Shown piece after piece: positions 39,021 to 48,611 of a DNA stretch of 64,000 nucleotides (its first letter is position 1; each line of letters opens with the position of its first letter). Origin of the DNA: Gillisia xinjiangensis (lineage in GTDB: Bacteria; Bacteroidota; Bacteroidia; Flavobacteriales; Flavobacteriaceae). A model generated the notes under the pieces. The model saw nothing but the letters and a program-made list of their open reading frames with translations, was not told the origin of the DNA and ran no database searches. The position numbers and the translations under genes were made by a program. The DNA lies in assembly GCF_046298265.1 (NCBI RefSeq), contig NZ_JBKAHK010000003.1, positions 495,224 through 559,223 of the forward strand. The letters run 5' to 3'.

Positions 39021-39698
39021 ATGAAGCGTTATCTGTTTTTAATCATTTTTACTCTTCCTCTTAATTTTTGTTTTGGACAGGAAAAACATCTTCCATCCGG
39101 ATTTGAGTATGTAAAAGAAATAATCCCGGATATCGTTTTGGAAATGCGTTATTCCGGCACCCATAATTTTATAGGAAAACCCATAGACGGATATCAACAA
39201 CCAAAAGCCATTCTTACCACCACTGCTGCAGAAGCTTTAAAAAAAGTGCAGATTGAATTGGAAAATCAGGGGTATTGTTTAAAAATTTTCGATGCCTACC
39301 GGCCTCAACGGGCTGTAAATCATTTTATAGTCTGGGCGCGAAATCCGGAGGATACAATAATGAAAGCACCATTCTATCCCGGAATTAAAAAAAAGGATCT
39401 TTTCAGTCTGGGTTATATTTCCACGAGATCTGGTCATTCCAGGGGAAGCACGGTAGATCTCACTCTTATTGATGCAAACACCGGGGAAGAACTAAATATG
39501 GGAGGTACCTATGATTTCTTCGGAGAAATCTCACATCATGATACCTCACTAATCACTTCAGAACAAAAAGAAAAGCGGGGATTTTTGAAACGAGTGATGA
39601 GCAAATATGGTTTCCGCGCCTATCCTCAGGAATGGTGGCATTACACCTTAAGAATGGAACCTTATCCCGACACATATTTTGATTTTGTAATAAAGTAA
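39021..39698 (+). CDS. VanX/DdpX-like D-Ala-D-Ala dipeptidase (M15 family)
   Basis: A 225-residue protein from ATG 39021 (MKRYLFLIIFTLPLNFCFGQ), with a signal peptide of about 20 residues; the TTG-started longer frame is unlikely. It has VLEMRYSGTHNFIGKPIDGY, FDAYRPQRAV (the VanX arginine), the zinc motif SGHSRGSTVDLTLI (SxHxxGxxxD) and the catalytic EWWH in PQEWWHYTL. It should cleave D-Ala-D-Ala or related dipeptides in the periplasm, for cell-wall recycling. No vancomycin-resistance neighbours are present. A bidirectional terminator follows. Confidence 0.9.
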   Translation: MKRYLFLIIFTLPLNFCFGQEKHLPSGFEYVKEIIPDIVLEMRYSGTHNFIGKPIDGYQQPKAILTTTAAEALKKVQIELENQGYCLKIFDAYRPQRAVNHFIVWARNPEDTIMKAPFYPGIKKKDLFSLGYISTRSGHSRGSTVDLTLIDANTGEELNMGGTYDFFGEISHHDTSLITSEQKEKRGFLKRVMSKYGFRAYPQEWWHYTLRMEPYPDTYFDFVIK

Positions 39699-39705
39699 AA
39701 AAATG

Positions 39706-39738
39706 AAAAAGCTCCGCAGAAATTCTACGGAGCCTTTG
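39706..39738 (+). terminator. Terminator, probably bidirectional
   Basis: GCTCCG (39711-39716) and CGGAGC (39728-39733), extended inward by AGAA/TTCT and flanked by A-run and T-run, between the convergent dipeptidase and metalloprotease genes. Confidence 0.7.
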
Positions 39739-39757
39739 ACTTTTATAGTAATAAGGA

Positions 39758-42220
39758 TTAAGAATCCAAATTAAGTCCGGCATCAATTCTGGCCACAAGA
39801 TCATTCCAGTGATATCTGGTTAAATCGTCATTTACCTTGTTCTTTTGCCTGTTGATATCTCTTTTTAACCGCTCCATTTCTCCGCGCATAAGGGCGATGA
39901 TATCACTTTTTAACACTGCATCATTACCACCTTCTTTTACCTTCTTTACATACCCGGCTGCGGCATCTACATAAGAGCGCTGTAAATTTCTGCGATAGGC
40001 ATCAGCAGTACGTCCGGTATATAATTCACTAAAGATCCCTTTTCTAAGGTCTTCCATCATTTCCAGTGCAGTATAGGCCTTTTTGGCATTGACCTGCTCA
40101 TTACTCACCATACGTTTAAGGCGGTTCTCATCAAGCAACGCATTAAGTGACCTTGTTTGCAGATTTTGCACCCGCTCTATTGCTCCACCGGATTCTATTC
40201 GATCCAGAAGATCCCGGTTAAGCAACCACTCCGGGGTGGTAAACGCATGAGTGTTCAGAAAATCAACAGCACCTTTCTGAGTGCTTTTTGGAACATTGGT
40301 ATATATCACCCCTTCCTGGTCTGATGTTTTTCTGGTTTCATATACACCTCCTACATTGGTGATCACATGGGTTATATATCCTCTCCATAAATTGGTGAGC
40401 TCTCCGTAAACTTCATTGAGATCCTTATATCCAAATCCATCTTTTGCGGTCCACTCCATCAAATTAGGAACGACTTTCTTTAAATTGGCCAATCCATATT
40501 CCCCGGCCTTTACCTGGTCATCTCCAAGGCTTTCCCTTTGTGATTGTGGATCTACGCCATCATACCCTCCGCCAAACTCATATATTGGGTCACCTGCCTT
40601 TTCAGCAATCCATTTATCAAGGGTTTTCTTTTCATCTTTCATGGTACTGGCCTCTGGTAAAAACCGGTAACCCCAGTTAATGGCATAAAGATCATAGGGC
40701 CCCATCATCCTTATAAACCGAACATTTTTATCTTCAGGCTGTGCCACATAGTTCACGCGGGCATAATCCATTATAGAAGGAGTAAGTCCATATTTTTGTG
40801 TGAATGCTGCAGAGCGAAGGGAATCTGTGGGATATGCTGCGCTGGCTTTCATATTATGCGGTAAACCTAAAGCATGTCCAACCTCATGAGCGATCACCAT
40901 ACGCATCATTTCACCTATTTCTGCCTCGGGGGTATTCAAAGTTCTGGCGGCCGGGTTTTGGGCTCCGGCTTCTATCATAAACCGGTTTCGGTAAGATCTT
41001 AAATGATTGTGATACCAGATGATACTGCTTCCTATAATTTCACCAGTCCGCGGATCGGTAACCGAAGGTCCTGTAGCATTCCGGGTTGTACTTGCAACGT
41101 ATCTTACCATAGAATACCGAACATCTTCGGGGCTAAATTCCGGATCTTCCTCTTTGGAAGGCGCATCTTTTGCAATGATGGCATTTTTAAAACCCGCCTT
41201 TTCAAAGGCTACATTCCAGTCTTCGATCCCTTGTTTGAAATAAGGCCTCCATTTCTCAGGCGTGGCGGGATCCAGGTAATACACGATAGGTTTTACCGGC
41301 TCCACCAATTCTCCTCTTTTGTATGCCTCAACATTCTTAGGCTCCAGTCTCCATCGCCTTATTATCTCATAATCATCCGCCTTAAGCTCTTCAGAATCAT
41401 AATCATATTTTTTGGTGGTGAACCAACCTACCCTGTAATCGGCCAACCTTGGCTGCATCATATCATCCGGAAGAAGCACCATAGATTGATTCATCAAAAG
41501 CGAGATTGTTCCTGCCTGCCCTCTTTCAGGTGGCTCTTCTGCTTCGTAGGTCATGACGTGCTTAACCTCTACATTTTCAGGAAAAGATTGAGCAGATTCT
41601 ATAAAGGAACGATTGGAATCCAGCTTTTTCACTTTATAGCGCTTCTTTAAAGCGGGGGAAATTCCATTTATTGCATCAATATCATTTTCAAATAAAGAAT
41701 TTACATCAACTACCACAGCCGTAGAATCGTTATTATATGCTGAAATTTTTGTGCTGTACAGGATGGGGAAAAAGTTATTGGCAACGACCGATTGGTAGAT
41801 AGGAGATTCCTCATCGCTTTGGTTTTCAAAACTGATAATTTTCATATCCACGTTTTGTCCTCTTTTAACCCATCGAACCACCTGTTCATTTACCTTAGAT
41901 CCGGCGTTCACATAACCTCCGCCAAAACCTGATGGCACTTTGGCTATGCGACTTACCAAAAGCATGTCTTTCTCCAGCAAATTCAGCGGAATTTCAAAAT
42001 ACAGCTTATCGCCTACAAAATGGGTAGTAAACAAGCCTTCATCACTTTTTGCTTCCGAAGTAATTACTTCATTATACGATTTTAAATCTCCACTTGATTT
42101 TTTAGCATTTGAAATCTCCGCCCCCTGACTTTTATTTTGGTTTCCGGAAATTTGTCCCTGGCTTTGACACCCCAGGCTTACAACCGCCAGTAAACCTATG
42201 ACCGATACTCTTTTTAACAT
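39758..42220 (-). CDS. Zinc metalloprotease lipoprotein, DUF5117/DUF5118-type (metzincin-like)
   Basis: An 820-residue protein with a lipoprotein signal (VIGLLAVVSLGCQSQGQISG, Cys18). The N-terminal half holds the beta-rich DUF5118/DUF5117 domains (YFEIPLNLLEKDMLLVSRIA). The catalytic motif is HEVGHALGLPHNMKAS (HExxHxxGxxH) near residue 445, followed by PSIMDYARVNY, a Met-turn, so the fold is metzincin-like. The C-terminal part has long helices (QRSYVDAAAGYVKKVKEGGN). It is probably an outer-membrane-linked or periplasmic protease. Full length for the family. Confidence 0.88.
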   Translation of the reverse strand: MLKRVSVIGLLAVVSLGCQSQGQISGNQNKSQGAEISNAKKSSGDLKSYNEVITSEAKSDEGLFTTHFVGDKLYFEIPLNLLEKDMLLVSRIAKVPSGFGGGYVNAGSKVNEQVVRWVKRGQNVDMKIISFENQSDEESPIYQSVVANNFFPILYSTKISAYNNDSTAVVVDVNSLFENDIDAINGISPALKKRYKVKKLDSNRSFIESAQSFPENVEVKHVMTYEAEEPPERGQAGTISLLMNQSMVLLPDDMMQPRLADYRVGWFTTKKYDYDSEELKADDYEIIRRWRLEPKNVEAYKRGELVEPVKPIVYYLDPATPEKWRPYFKQGIEDWNVAFEKAGFKNAIIAKDAPSKEEDPEFSPEDVRYSMVRYVASTTRNATGPSVTDPRTGEIIGSSIIWYHNHLRSYRNRFMIEAGAQNPAARTLNTPEAEIGEMMRMVIAHEVGHALGLPHNMKASAAYPTDSLRSAAFTQKYGLTPSIMDYARVNYVAQPEDKNVRFIRMMGPYDLYAINWGYRFLPEASTMKDEKKTLDKWIAEKAGDPIYEFGGGYDGVDPQSQRESLGDDQVKAGEYGLANLKKVVPNLMEWTAKDGFGYKDLNEVYGELTNLWRGYITHVITNVGGVYETRKTSDQEGVIYTNVPKSTQKGAVDFLNTHAFTTPEWLLNRDLLDRIESGGAIERVQNLQTRSLNALLDENRLKRMVSNEQVNAKKAYTALEMMEDLRKGIFSELYTGRTADAYRRNLQRSYVDAAAGYVKKVKEGGNDAVLKSDIIALMRGEMERLKRDINRQKNKVNDDLTRYHWNDLVARIDAGLNLDS

Positions 42221-42320
42221 AGTTTTTTATTTTTTGCCACAAGATAAGAAAACAAGCTCAAAAAGAGAATCGCTAAAAAATCTCGGAGAAGGCTTACAAT
42301 CTATTTCAATGGAAGAAAAA

Positions 42321-43115
42321 TCAATCTATTTCCAGTTCCACCACGAAACCCTCGTGTCCACGCACGTTGAAAACCGTTCCATCCTGAAAAATCAAATACT
42401 GTCCCTTAATTCCTTTTAGAATCCCTTCATAAAAAGGCGATTTAGCAAGATTCAGGGTTTTCACTTTTTTGGGATATTCCAGCACGGGAAAATGGATCTC
42501 GGTTTCTTTGTTATTCGCCAGAAAATATTCCATAGCCGCTGCGGGAATAAACTGTTTCAACATTTCGCGAACCTCTACCAGATCAAGATCTTTCACATCG
42601 TTGGTTAACATTTTTCTCCAGTTGGTTTTATCACCAACGTGGTTCTTTAAGGCAACCTCGGTAATCCCCGCAAGATAGCGATTGGGAACTTCCACAATTT
42701 CGATAGCCTCGTGAGCGCCCTGATCAATCCACCTTGTAGGGATTTGAGTTTTGCGGGTAACTCCCACTTTTACATCGCTGGAGTTTGCCAGGTATACAAT
42801 ATGAGGTTTGAGCTGCACACTTTTTTCGAATTCCAGGTCCCTGTCTTCCTCATCCAAATGCGCAGTGCTTAATTCCGGTTTCATGATCCAGTTTCCTGCC
42901 TGCGGAATGGAACTAAAACAATCATAACAATACCCCTGGCGAAAAACCTTCTTCTGTAAACCGCAATGAAGACACTGAAATCTCAGGAAATTTATACTAA
43001 TCTTTTTATCCAGGATTTGATTTACATTTAAAAAATCGGCTTCAAAAATGAGGTAATATTGAACAGTATCTGTTAGCTCCGTACTCATTTTAGTTAGAAC
43101 CCCTTCATATCTCAT
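42321..43115 (-). CDS. DUF2797 protein (zinc ribbon plus GIY-YIG-like region)
   Basis: A 264-residue protein from the ATG at 43113-43115 (MRYEGVLTKMSTELTDTVQY); the longer frame is rejected as unlike the family. Residues 60-85 hold a zinc ribbon (FQCLHCGLQKKVFRQGYCYD, with C..C and C..C). Residues 115-190 read HIVYLANSSDVKVGVTRKTQ, then TRWIDQGAHEAIEIVE and ITEVALKNHVGDKTNWRKML, which resembles a GIY-YIG nuclease layout (VYL, K-x-G-x-T-R, later E and N). The function of DUF2797 is not known; the nuclease idea is my inference. Confidence 0.78.
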   Translation of the reverse strand: MRYEGVLTKMSTELTDTVQYYLIFEADFLNVNQILDKKISINFLRFQCLHCGLQKKVFRQGYCYDCFSSIPQAGNWIMKPELSTAHLDEEDRDLEFEKSVQLKPHIVYLANSSDVKVGVTRKTQIPTRWIDQGAHEAIEIVEVPNRYLAGITEVALKNHVGDKTNWRKMLTNDVKDLDLVEVREMLKQFIPAAAMEYFLANNKETEIHFPVLEYPKKVKTLNLAKSPFYEGILKGIKGQYLIFQDGTVFNVRGHEGFVVELEID

Positions 43116-43233
43116 ATTTTTTTGTTTAATTGTAACGAAAATGATTTTTTTTGCAGGCTTCAAAGATTAGCTTAATTTTATCCGGCCAATCTGCCGCTTT
43201 TACCATAATTTGCGGATAAATATATAAAGAATA

Positions 43234-44745
43234 ATGCCAATTCCATTAGTAAACTCTGTTGCTTCCTGGTTTTTAAAGAAGCGAATCCATCAAATGGAGT
43301 TATTCATGAAATACCCCAATGAAGTTCAGCAGGAACTCTTAAGACATCTTATTTCCAAAGCAAAAAATACAGAATTCGGGAAAAAATATGATTTTGCCGG
43401 GATACGCAATTATGAAAGTTTCGCCAGAAATATCCCTATTCATACCTATGAGGAATATGAACCCGAAATTGAGCGATGCAGGCAGGGAGAGAACAACATT
43501 TTTTGGCCTACACCCATTAAGTGGTTTGCGAAATCCAGCGGCACCACAAATGCAAAAAGCAAATTTATTCCGGTAAGCGATGATTCCCTGGAAAACTGTC
43601 ATTATGCAGCCGGGAAAGATCTGTTGTGTATGTATTTAAACAACAATCCCAATTCCCAGTTATTTACGGGGAAAAGTTTACGCCTTGGCGGCAGCAAAGA
43701 GATTTACCGCAATAACGGGACTTCTTATGGAGATTTATCGGCAATTTTAATAGACAACATGCCATTTTGGGCAGAATATAGCAGTACACCAAGCAATGAA
43801 GTTTCCCTGATGAGCAACTGGGAGGTCAAAATGCAGGCGATTGTCAATGAAACTATCAAGGAAAAAGTTACCAGTCTTGCAGGAGTTCCATCCTGGATGC
43901 TTGTCTTGCTGAACAACGTATTGGAAACAACAGGAAAAGAAAGTCTGTTGGAGGTATGGCCAAGCCTGGAAGTTTATTTTCACGGCGGAGTGAATTTTGA
44001 CCCTTATGCCCCTCAATACCAAAAAATATTACCCAGCGATACTTTCAGGTTTTATGAGATCTATAATGCTTCTGAAGGTTTTCTTGCCTGTCAGGACTTA
44101 AATAATTCCGAAGGATTATTGCTAATGCTGGATTACGGGATCTTTTATGAATTCATACCTATGGACACTTACGGCAGTCTTGACCAAAAAATCATCCCTT
44201 TAGCAGAGGTACAAACCGAAACCAATTATGCTGTAATAATCACTACAAATGCAGGTTTATGGCGCTATAAGATTGGGGATACAGTTCGTTTTACTTCAAC
44301 CAGCCCTTACAGAATAAAAGTTTCGGGAAGAACAAAGCATCATATCAATGTTTTTGGAGAGGAATTGATCATTGAGAATAGTGATTCGGCATTAAAAAAA
44401 GCCTCCCAACTAACGGGTTGTGAAATAGTGGATTATACAGCTGCTCCCATTTTTATGGAAGGAAAAGAAAAAGGTTCTCACGAATGGATTATCGAGTTCA
44501 AAACACCGCCTCAAGATCTGGATGTTTTTATAAAAGTACTGGACCTGGCGTTACAGGAAGTTAACAGCGATTACGAAGCAAAACGCTTTAATAATATGAC
44601 CCTGAATATTCCAACAGTACATCCGGCAAGAGAGCATCTTTTTTATGACTGGCTTAAAAAACATGGGAAACTGGGAGGACAGCATAAAATTCCGCGTTTG
44701 TCCAATAAGAGGACCTACGTGGAGGAGTTATTGGCGATGGGGTAA
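43234..44745 (+). CDS. GH3 auxin-responsive-promoter-family acyl/adenylate enzyme
   Basis: A 503-residue protein of the GH3 family, which belongs to the ANL adenylate-forming fold. Markers are WPTPIKWFAKSSGTTNAKSK (the phosphate-binding SSGTT), GVPSWMLVLLNNVL, YEIYNASEGFLACQDL (the YxASEG), MLDYGIFYEFIPMD and YRIKVSGRTKHHINVFGEEL. Plant GH3 enzymes link amino acids to jasmonate or auxin; the role of bacterial ones is unclear, possibly acyl-amino-acid synthesis. Complete and cytoplasmic; monocistronic. Confidence 0.9.
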   Translation: MPIPLVNSVASWFLKKRIHQMELFMKYPNEVQQELLRHLISKAKNTEFGKKYDFAGIRNYESFARNIPIHTYEEYEPEIERCRQGENNIFWPTPIKWFAKSSGTTNAKSKFIPVSDDSLENCHYAAGKDLLCMYLNNNPNSQLFTGKSLRLGGSKEIYRNNGTSYGDLSAILIDNMPFWAEYSSTPSNEVSLMSNWEVKMQAIVNETIKEKVTSLAGVPSWMLVLLNNVLETTGKESLLEVWPSLEVYFHGGVNFDPYAPQYQKILPSDTFRFYEIYNASEGFLACQDLNNSEGLLLMLDYGIFYEFIPMDTYGSLDQKIIPLAEVQTETNYAVIITTNAGLWRYKIGDTVRFTSTSPYRIKVSGRTKHHINVFGEELIIENSDSALKKASQLTGCEIVDYTAAPIFMEGKEKGSHEWIIEFKTPPQDLDVFIKVLDLALQEVNSDYEAKRFNNMTLNIPTVHPAREHLFYDWLKKHGKLGGQHKIPRLSNKRTYVEELLAMG

Positions 44746-45014
44746 AAGTTGTGTTACGGCTAAAACCACATCTCCAGTAGGCATTCCAATAAGTTTTTTT
44801 TTTAAAACAAGTCTTGGTTTTTGATTCTAACAGTTACGCTGAAGGCGGAACGATCTCGATTCTTTACCAATCATTAATGATTTTTTTATAATTTAGATAT
44901 TCCTGATCATCTAAAAATTTGCTGAAAACAATTTATATAAATTATCAAAATACGACGAAAATCATATTTTGGAGAAATTTGAAGTTTTATTTTTACTGGA
45001 AATAAAACAGAAAT
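44746..45014. other. Gap before nrfH with a dispersed repeat and an inverted repeat
   Basis: It holds the second copy of the 50-bp repeat (44826-44876). TTTAGAT and ATCTAAA arms at about 44892-44915 form a perfect 7-bp inverted repeat with a 10-bp centre, a possible operator for the nrf genes. No clear TAnnTTTG promoter was found. Confidence 0.4.
44826..44876 (-). repeat. Dispersed repeat, copy 2 (about 50 bp)
   Basis: Reverse-complement copy of the repeat at 17380-17431, with the GATCGTTCCGCCTTC core. The two copies lie 27 kb apart in different intergenic regions. Confidence 0.6.
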
Positions 45015-45662
45015 ATGGCCGAATCTGTAAAAAAGAAAAACTTTTTTCAACGATTGCTCCCTCCTCGCAAATGGAGAATGACAGCTACCCTAATCGCAGG
45101 AGCATTTTTTGGACTTGGATTTTATATCTTAAAACTCAGCAATGCCGCATCATATTTATCTGATGATCCCAAAGCCTGTTTAAATTGTCATGTAATGACA
45201 CCTCAATATCTTACCTGGAACAAAAGTTCTCACAGGGAGGTCGCCAGTTGTAATGACTGCCATGTGCCTCAGGACAATGTTTTCAATCAGTATTATTTCA
45301 AGGCGATGGACGGACTATATCATTCCGCTGTTTTCACATTTAGGGCAGAACCTGAGGTAATTGTAGCCAGGGAAGGTTCAGCAGAAGTTATTCAGAATAA
45401 CTGTATTCGATGCCATGACACCCGTATCACAGATGCCAAATTACTGACAACTGTAGAGAATCATGAAGTCCACAGGACAGACCGCACCTGTTGGGAATGT
45501 CACAGAGAAGTTCCTCACGGCAGGGTGAAAAGTCTTTCTTCTGTAGGTCATCAAATTGAACCAATACCCGCACATATACCTGAAAAGAGAGATATCATAC
45601 CGTCCTGGCTGCGCACTTACATCAACCAAAAGGGCGATACTATAAGCCAGCCATCACCATAA
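45015..45662 (+). CDS. nrfH: Cytochrome c nitrite reductase small subunit NrfH
   Basis: A 215-residue NapC/NirT-type protein with one N-terminal anchor (TATLIAGAFFGLGFYILKLS) and four haem motifs, CLNCH (55-59), CNDCH (79-83), CIRCH (130-134) and CWECH (149-153). It takes electrons from menaquinol and hands them to NrfA at the periplasmic face. Length is slightly above the usual because of a C-terminal extension (PAHIPEKRDIIPSW). It is the first gene of the nrfHA-porin-ccsBA unit. Confidence 0.95.
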   Translation: MAESVKKKNFFQRLLPPRKWRMTATLIAGAFFGLGFYILKLSNAASYLSDDPKACLNCHVMTPQYLTWNKSSHREVASCNDCHVPQDNVFNQYYFKAMDGLYHSAVFTFRAEPEVIVAREGSAEVIQNNCIRCHDTRITDAKLLTTVENHEVHRTDRTCWECHREVPHGRVKSLSSVGHQIEPIPAHIPEKRDIIPSWLRTYINQKGDTISQPSP

Positions 45663-45707
45663 AATCTAACACTATTTGCACTAACCATTACACTAACCTT
45701 TATACCA

Positions 45708-47204
45708 ATGAAAAACTGGATAATTTTAATCTTAACTATCATAGCAGTATTTCTGCTGGCATTGCTTGCCAATTCAATAATTGACCGAAAGGCAGAAGCC
45801 CGCTTTGCCTATCAGCCTCAGGTTGAAATTGAAGGAATAGAACCCCGGGATTCCATTTGGGGCCTAAACTTTCCAAGGCAATATCAATCATACCGAAAAA
45901 CCGAAGATACTACCTTCAAAGGACTTTACAGCACAAGCGGATTTGCAGATGTGCTGGATGATCAACCAGAACTTGTAATCCTTTGGGCAGGATATGGCTT
46001 CAGTAAAGATTATAATCAGCCTCGCGGGCACTCTCACGCGATAACAGATATACAGCGAACCGCGCGGGTAGGTTCCCCAATGATAAAAGGTGAAGGCCCT
46101 ATGCCAAGTACCTGCTGGACTTGTAAGAGCCCAGATGTTCCAAGGCTTATGAGCGAACTTGGGGTGACTGAATTCTACAGTCAAAAGTTTTCTGATTTTG
46201 GAAGTGAGGTTATAAATCCTATTGGTTGTGCAGATTGTCACGACCCTAAAACAATGAACCTGACTATTACCCGCCCAGCTCTTGTTGAGGCTTTTGAAGC
46301 AATGGGTAAGGTAATAGGCGACGCCTCTCACCAGGAAATGCGATCCCTTGTATGTGCGCAATGTCACGTGGAATACTATTTTGATAAAACCAAACCGGGA
46401 AAAGAAGATGCAGCTTATCTCACTTTTCCATGGAAGGATGGTTTGACGGTGGAGAATATGGAAGCATATTATGATAACATCGATTTTGCCGACTGGGTAC
46501 ACCCCTTGAGCAGAACCCGGATGATAAAGGCCCAGCACCCGGATTATGAAATTTTTTCTATGGGGGTACATGCCAAAAGAGGTGTCTCCTGTGCAGATTG
46601 CCATATGCCGTACAAAACTGAAGGCGGACAAAAATTTACCGATCACCACATAGGTTCACCTTTGTCTAATGTTGAAAATTCCTGCTTTGTTTGTCACAGG
46701 GAGAAAAAGGAGGATCTGGTATCTGATGTGTATGAGCGTCAACGAAAAATAAAGGAAGGAACTGGATATTTACAAAAAGAGATCGCCAAAGCACATATAG
46801 AGGCTAAAAAAGCGTGGGATCTAGGCGCTACAGAGGCCCAGATGGCAGATATACTTACAGGGATAAGGCATGCGCAATGGCGCTGGGATTTCTCTGTTGC
46901 CTCTCACGGTGCAGCCTTCCATGCTCCGCTGGAAACAAGTAGGATCGTAACAACGGGCACAGGAAAAATACAGGAAGCACGTATTGAATTAGTACGACTT
47001 CTGGCTTCCCTTGGTCATAATGAGCCGGTGGAAATGCCCAATTTTGAGAGTAAAGAATTTCTACAGAAATATATAGGCCTGGACATGCCTTCGGAGGTGC
47101 AGGATAAACAGCGGTTTATCGAAGAAGTAGTTCCCTTATGGCTGAAAGAAGGTAAAGAAAGGGAAAGAACGACTTTGCCCGGCAAAAAAGTTTCGGAAAG
47201 ATAA
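45708..47204 (+). CDS. nrfA: Ammonia-forming cytochrome c nitrite reductase NrfA
   Basis: A 498-residue pentahaem enzyme with an N-terminal signal/anchor (IILILTIIAVFLLALLANS). The catalytic haem has the special lysine-ligated motif CWTCK (136-140); the other four are CADCH (174-178), CAQCH (216-220), CADCH (295-299) and CFVCH (326-330). The active-site Tyr (VEYYF) and His277 (AQHPDYE) are present. It reduces nitrite to ammonium with six electrons in the periplasm and can also reduce NO. It follows nrfH by 45 bp. Confidence 0.97.
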   Translation: MKNWIILILTIIAVFLLALLANSIIDRKAEARFAYQPQVEIEGIEPRDSIWGLNFPRQYQSYRKTEDTTFKGLYSTSGFADVLDDQPELVILWAGYGFSKDYNQPRGHSHAITDIQRTARVGSPMIKGEGPMPSTCWTCKSPDVPRLMSELGVTEFYSQKFSDFGSEVINPIGCADCHDPKTMNLTITRPALVEAFEAMGKVIGDASHQEMRSLVCAQCHVEYYFDKTKPGKEDAAYLTFPWKDGLTVENMEAYYDNIDFADWVHPLSRTRMIKAQHPDYEIFSMGVHAKRGVSCADCHMPYKTEGGQKFTDHHIGSPLSNVENSCFVCHREKKEDLVSDVYERQRKIKEGTGYLQKEIAKAHIEAKKAWDLGATEAQMADILTGIRHAQWRWDFSVASHGAAFHAPLETSRIVTTGTGKIQEARIELVRLLASLGHNEPVEMPNFESKEFLQKYIGLDMPSEVQDKQRFIEEVVPLWLKEGKERERTTLPGKKVSER

Positions 47205-47261
47205 GTACCGGGGATATAAATGATATTCTATTTTAATAATACTAATAAAAAATTTCCATCG

Positions 47262-48572
47262 ATGAAAATAATTGGGGCTATTAGCCTAACCATTATACTT
47301 TCCATTGCCCTAATTCCAGCTGCGCATGCTCAATTTAATGTAGACGGGCAAATTGTGCAAAGAGCTGAATACCGTCACGGTTTCGGAAAACTTATTGAAG
47401 AAAACGAAGAGCCTGCTGCGTTCATCGCCCACCGGGCACGTTTAAATGTGCAATATGAATTGGAAAGCTTTAAATTCTATGTAAGTGTACAGGATGTGCG
47501 CACCTGGGGAAACACCCCTCAGGTAAAACTCACAGATCCTTACCTTTCCCTGCACGAGGCCTGGGCTGAAACTTTCCTTTCAGATAATTTCAGTATAAAA
47601 CTGGGACGGCAGGAGCTTAATTATGATAATTTTCGGTTCCTTGGGAACCTGGATTGGGCTTTACAGGGAAGAGCACACGACTTTGCCCTTTTAAAGTATG
47701 AAAAAGGAGCACTTAAATTTCACGCAGGCGGGGGTTACAATCAGGATAATCAAAGCTTAAACGGTAATTTTTTCAGCACTCCCAATCAATATAAGGTAGC
47801 CCATTTCCTTAGATATGAGAATATTGCCGGGAAATTTAATTTCTCACTTCTTTTCTGGAATAATGGATTACAATATTCAGAAGTTGATAATGCCGGGGAA
47901 ATAATAAAGACCGGAATTCATTACCGCCAAACTTTTGGCCTTCCATCTCTTAAATATCAATTAGGCAATACTGGCTTTGCAGGATTTTATTATCATCAGG
48001 TTGGGAAAGATATACAGGGCCGGGATGTGAAAGCATATGATGCAAGCGCCCAGATCTCACAAAATTTCCCAATAGATACTACCCAGGGAAGCAACTTCCG
48101 GCTTACCCTGGGAATCGAATTGCTCACCGGTACAGATCCGGTCGATAATGCCGCTGAAAATAATTCCTTCTCTCCTCTCTACGGAACCAACCACGCTCAT
48201 AATGGGTATATGGACATGTTCTATGTGGGTGGACGACACGAGAATTCTGTAGGATTAAGGGACATGTTTCTAAGAATGAGATATGATATAAACCCGAAGT
48301 TGTTTTTGTCTCTTAACATCCATTCCTTTAACAGCTTTACCCCTTATTCGGAAAATGAAGATGAACACCTGGGCTATGAAACAGATCTTGCCCTGGGTTA
48401 TCTTTTGAACAGATCTGTTTCCCTGCAGGCGGGATACAGTCATTTCTTTCAGAGTGACCAACTTGAAAATTTGCAGAATGTACAGAATCCGGCAGGGAGG
48501 CAAAACTGGGGATATCTAATGGTGATATACAGGCCTACCTTGAAAAACAGGTTCATCGGTTTGCTGTTCTAA
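47262..48572 (+). CDS. Alginate-export-type outer-membrane porin of the nrf operon
   Basis: A 436-residue protein from ATG 47262 (MKIIGAISLTIILSIALIPA) with a signal ending AHA; an ATG 14 codons upstream is possible. The mature part starts QFNVDGQIVQRAEYRHGFGK and continues as beta-barrel strands (FSIKLGRQELNYDNFRFLGN, NWGYLMVIYRPTLKNRFIGL at the C-terminus). It matches the alginate_exp porin family. It may bring nitrite through the outer membrane, given its place between nrfA and ccsBA. A decayed paralogue lies at 326-778 beside the NarK gene. Confidence 0.85.
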   Translation: MKIIGAISLTIILSIALIPAAHAQFNVDGQIVQRAEYRHGFGKLIEENEEPAAFIAHRARLNVQYELESFKFYVSVQDVRTWGNTPQVKLTDPYLSLHEAWAETFLSDNFSIKLGRQELNYDNFRFLGNLDWALQGRAHDFALLKYEKGALKFHAGGGYNQDNQSLNGNFFSTPNQYKVAHFLRYENIAGKFNFSLLFWNNGLQYSEVDNAGEIIKTGIHYRQTFGLPSLKYQLGNTGFAGFYYHQVGKDIQGRDVKAYDASAQISQNFPIDTTQGSNFRLTLGIELLTGTDPVDNAAENNSFSPLYGTNHAHNGYMDMFYVGGRHENSVGLRDMFLRMRYDINPKLFLSLNIHSFNSFTPYSENEDEHLGYETDLALGYLLNRSVSLQAGYSHFFQSDQLENLQNVQNPAGRQNWGYLMVIYRPTLKNRFIGLLF

Positions 48573-48611
48573 TGCACAAAATAATTTATTTAATATTTAA
48601 TTAAGTTTTTT

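Noticed and set aside
41003..41650. Plus-strand frame of 215 codons inside the metalloprotease gene
   Set aside because: Antisense shadow of the HExxHxxGxxH protease; the peptide is rich in odd Arg/Phe/Ile runs and has no motif.
44892..44915. TTTAGAT/ATCTAAA inverted repeat as the nrf operator
   Set aside because: Only 7-bp arms in A/T-rich DNA, no match to the other palindromes and no promoter element at a fitting distance; kept only as a note.
45888..46649. Long minus-strand open frame of 253 codons opposite nrfA
   Set aside because: It lies wholly within the five-haem nrfA gene, its translation has no family likeness, and it follows the codon bias of the real gene on the other strand.
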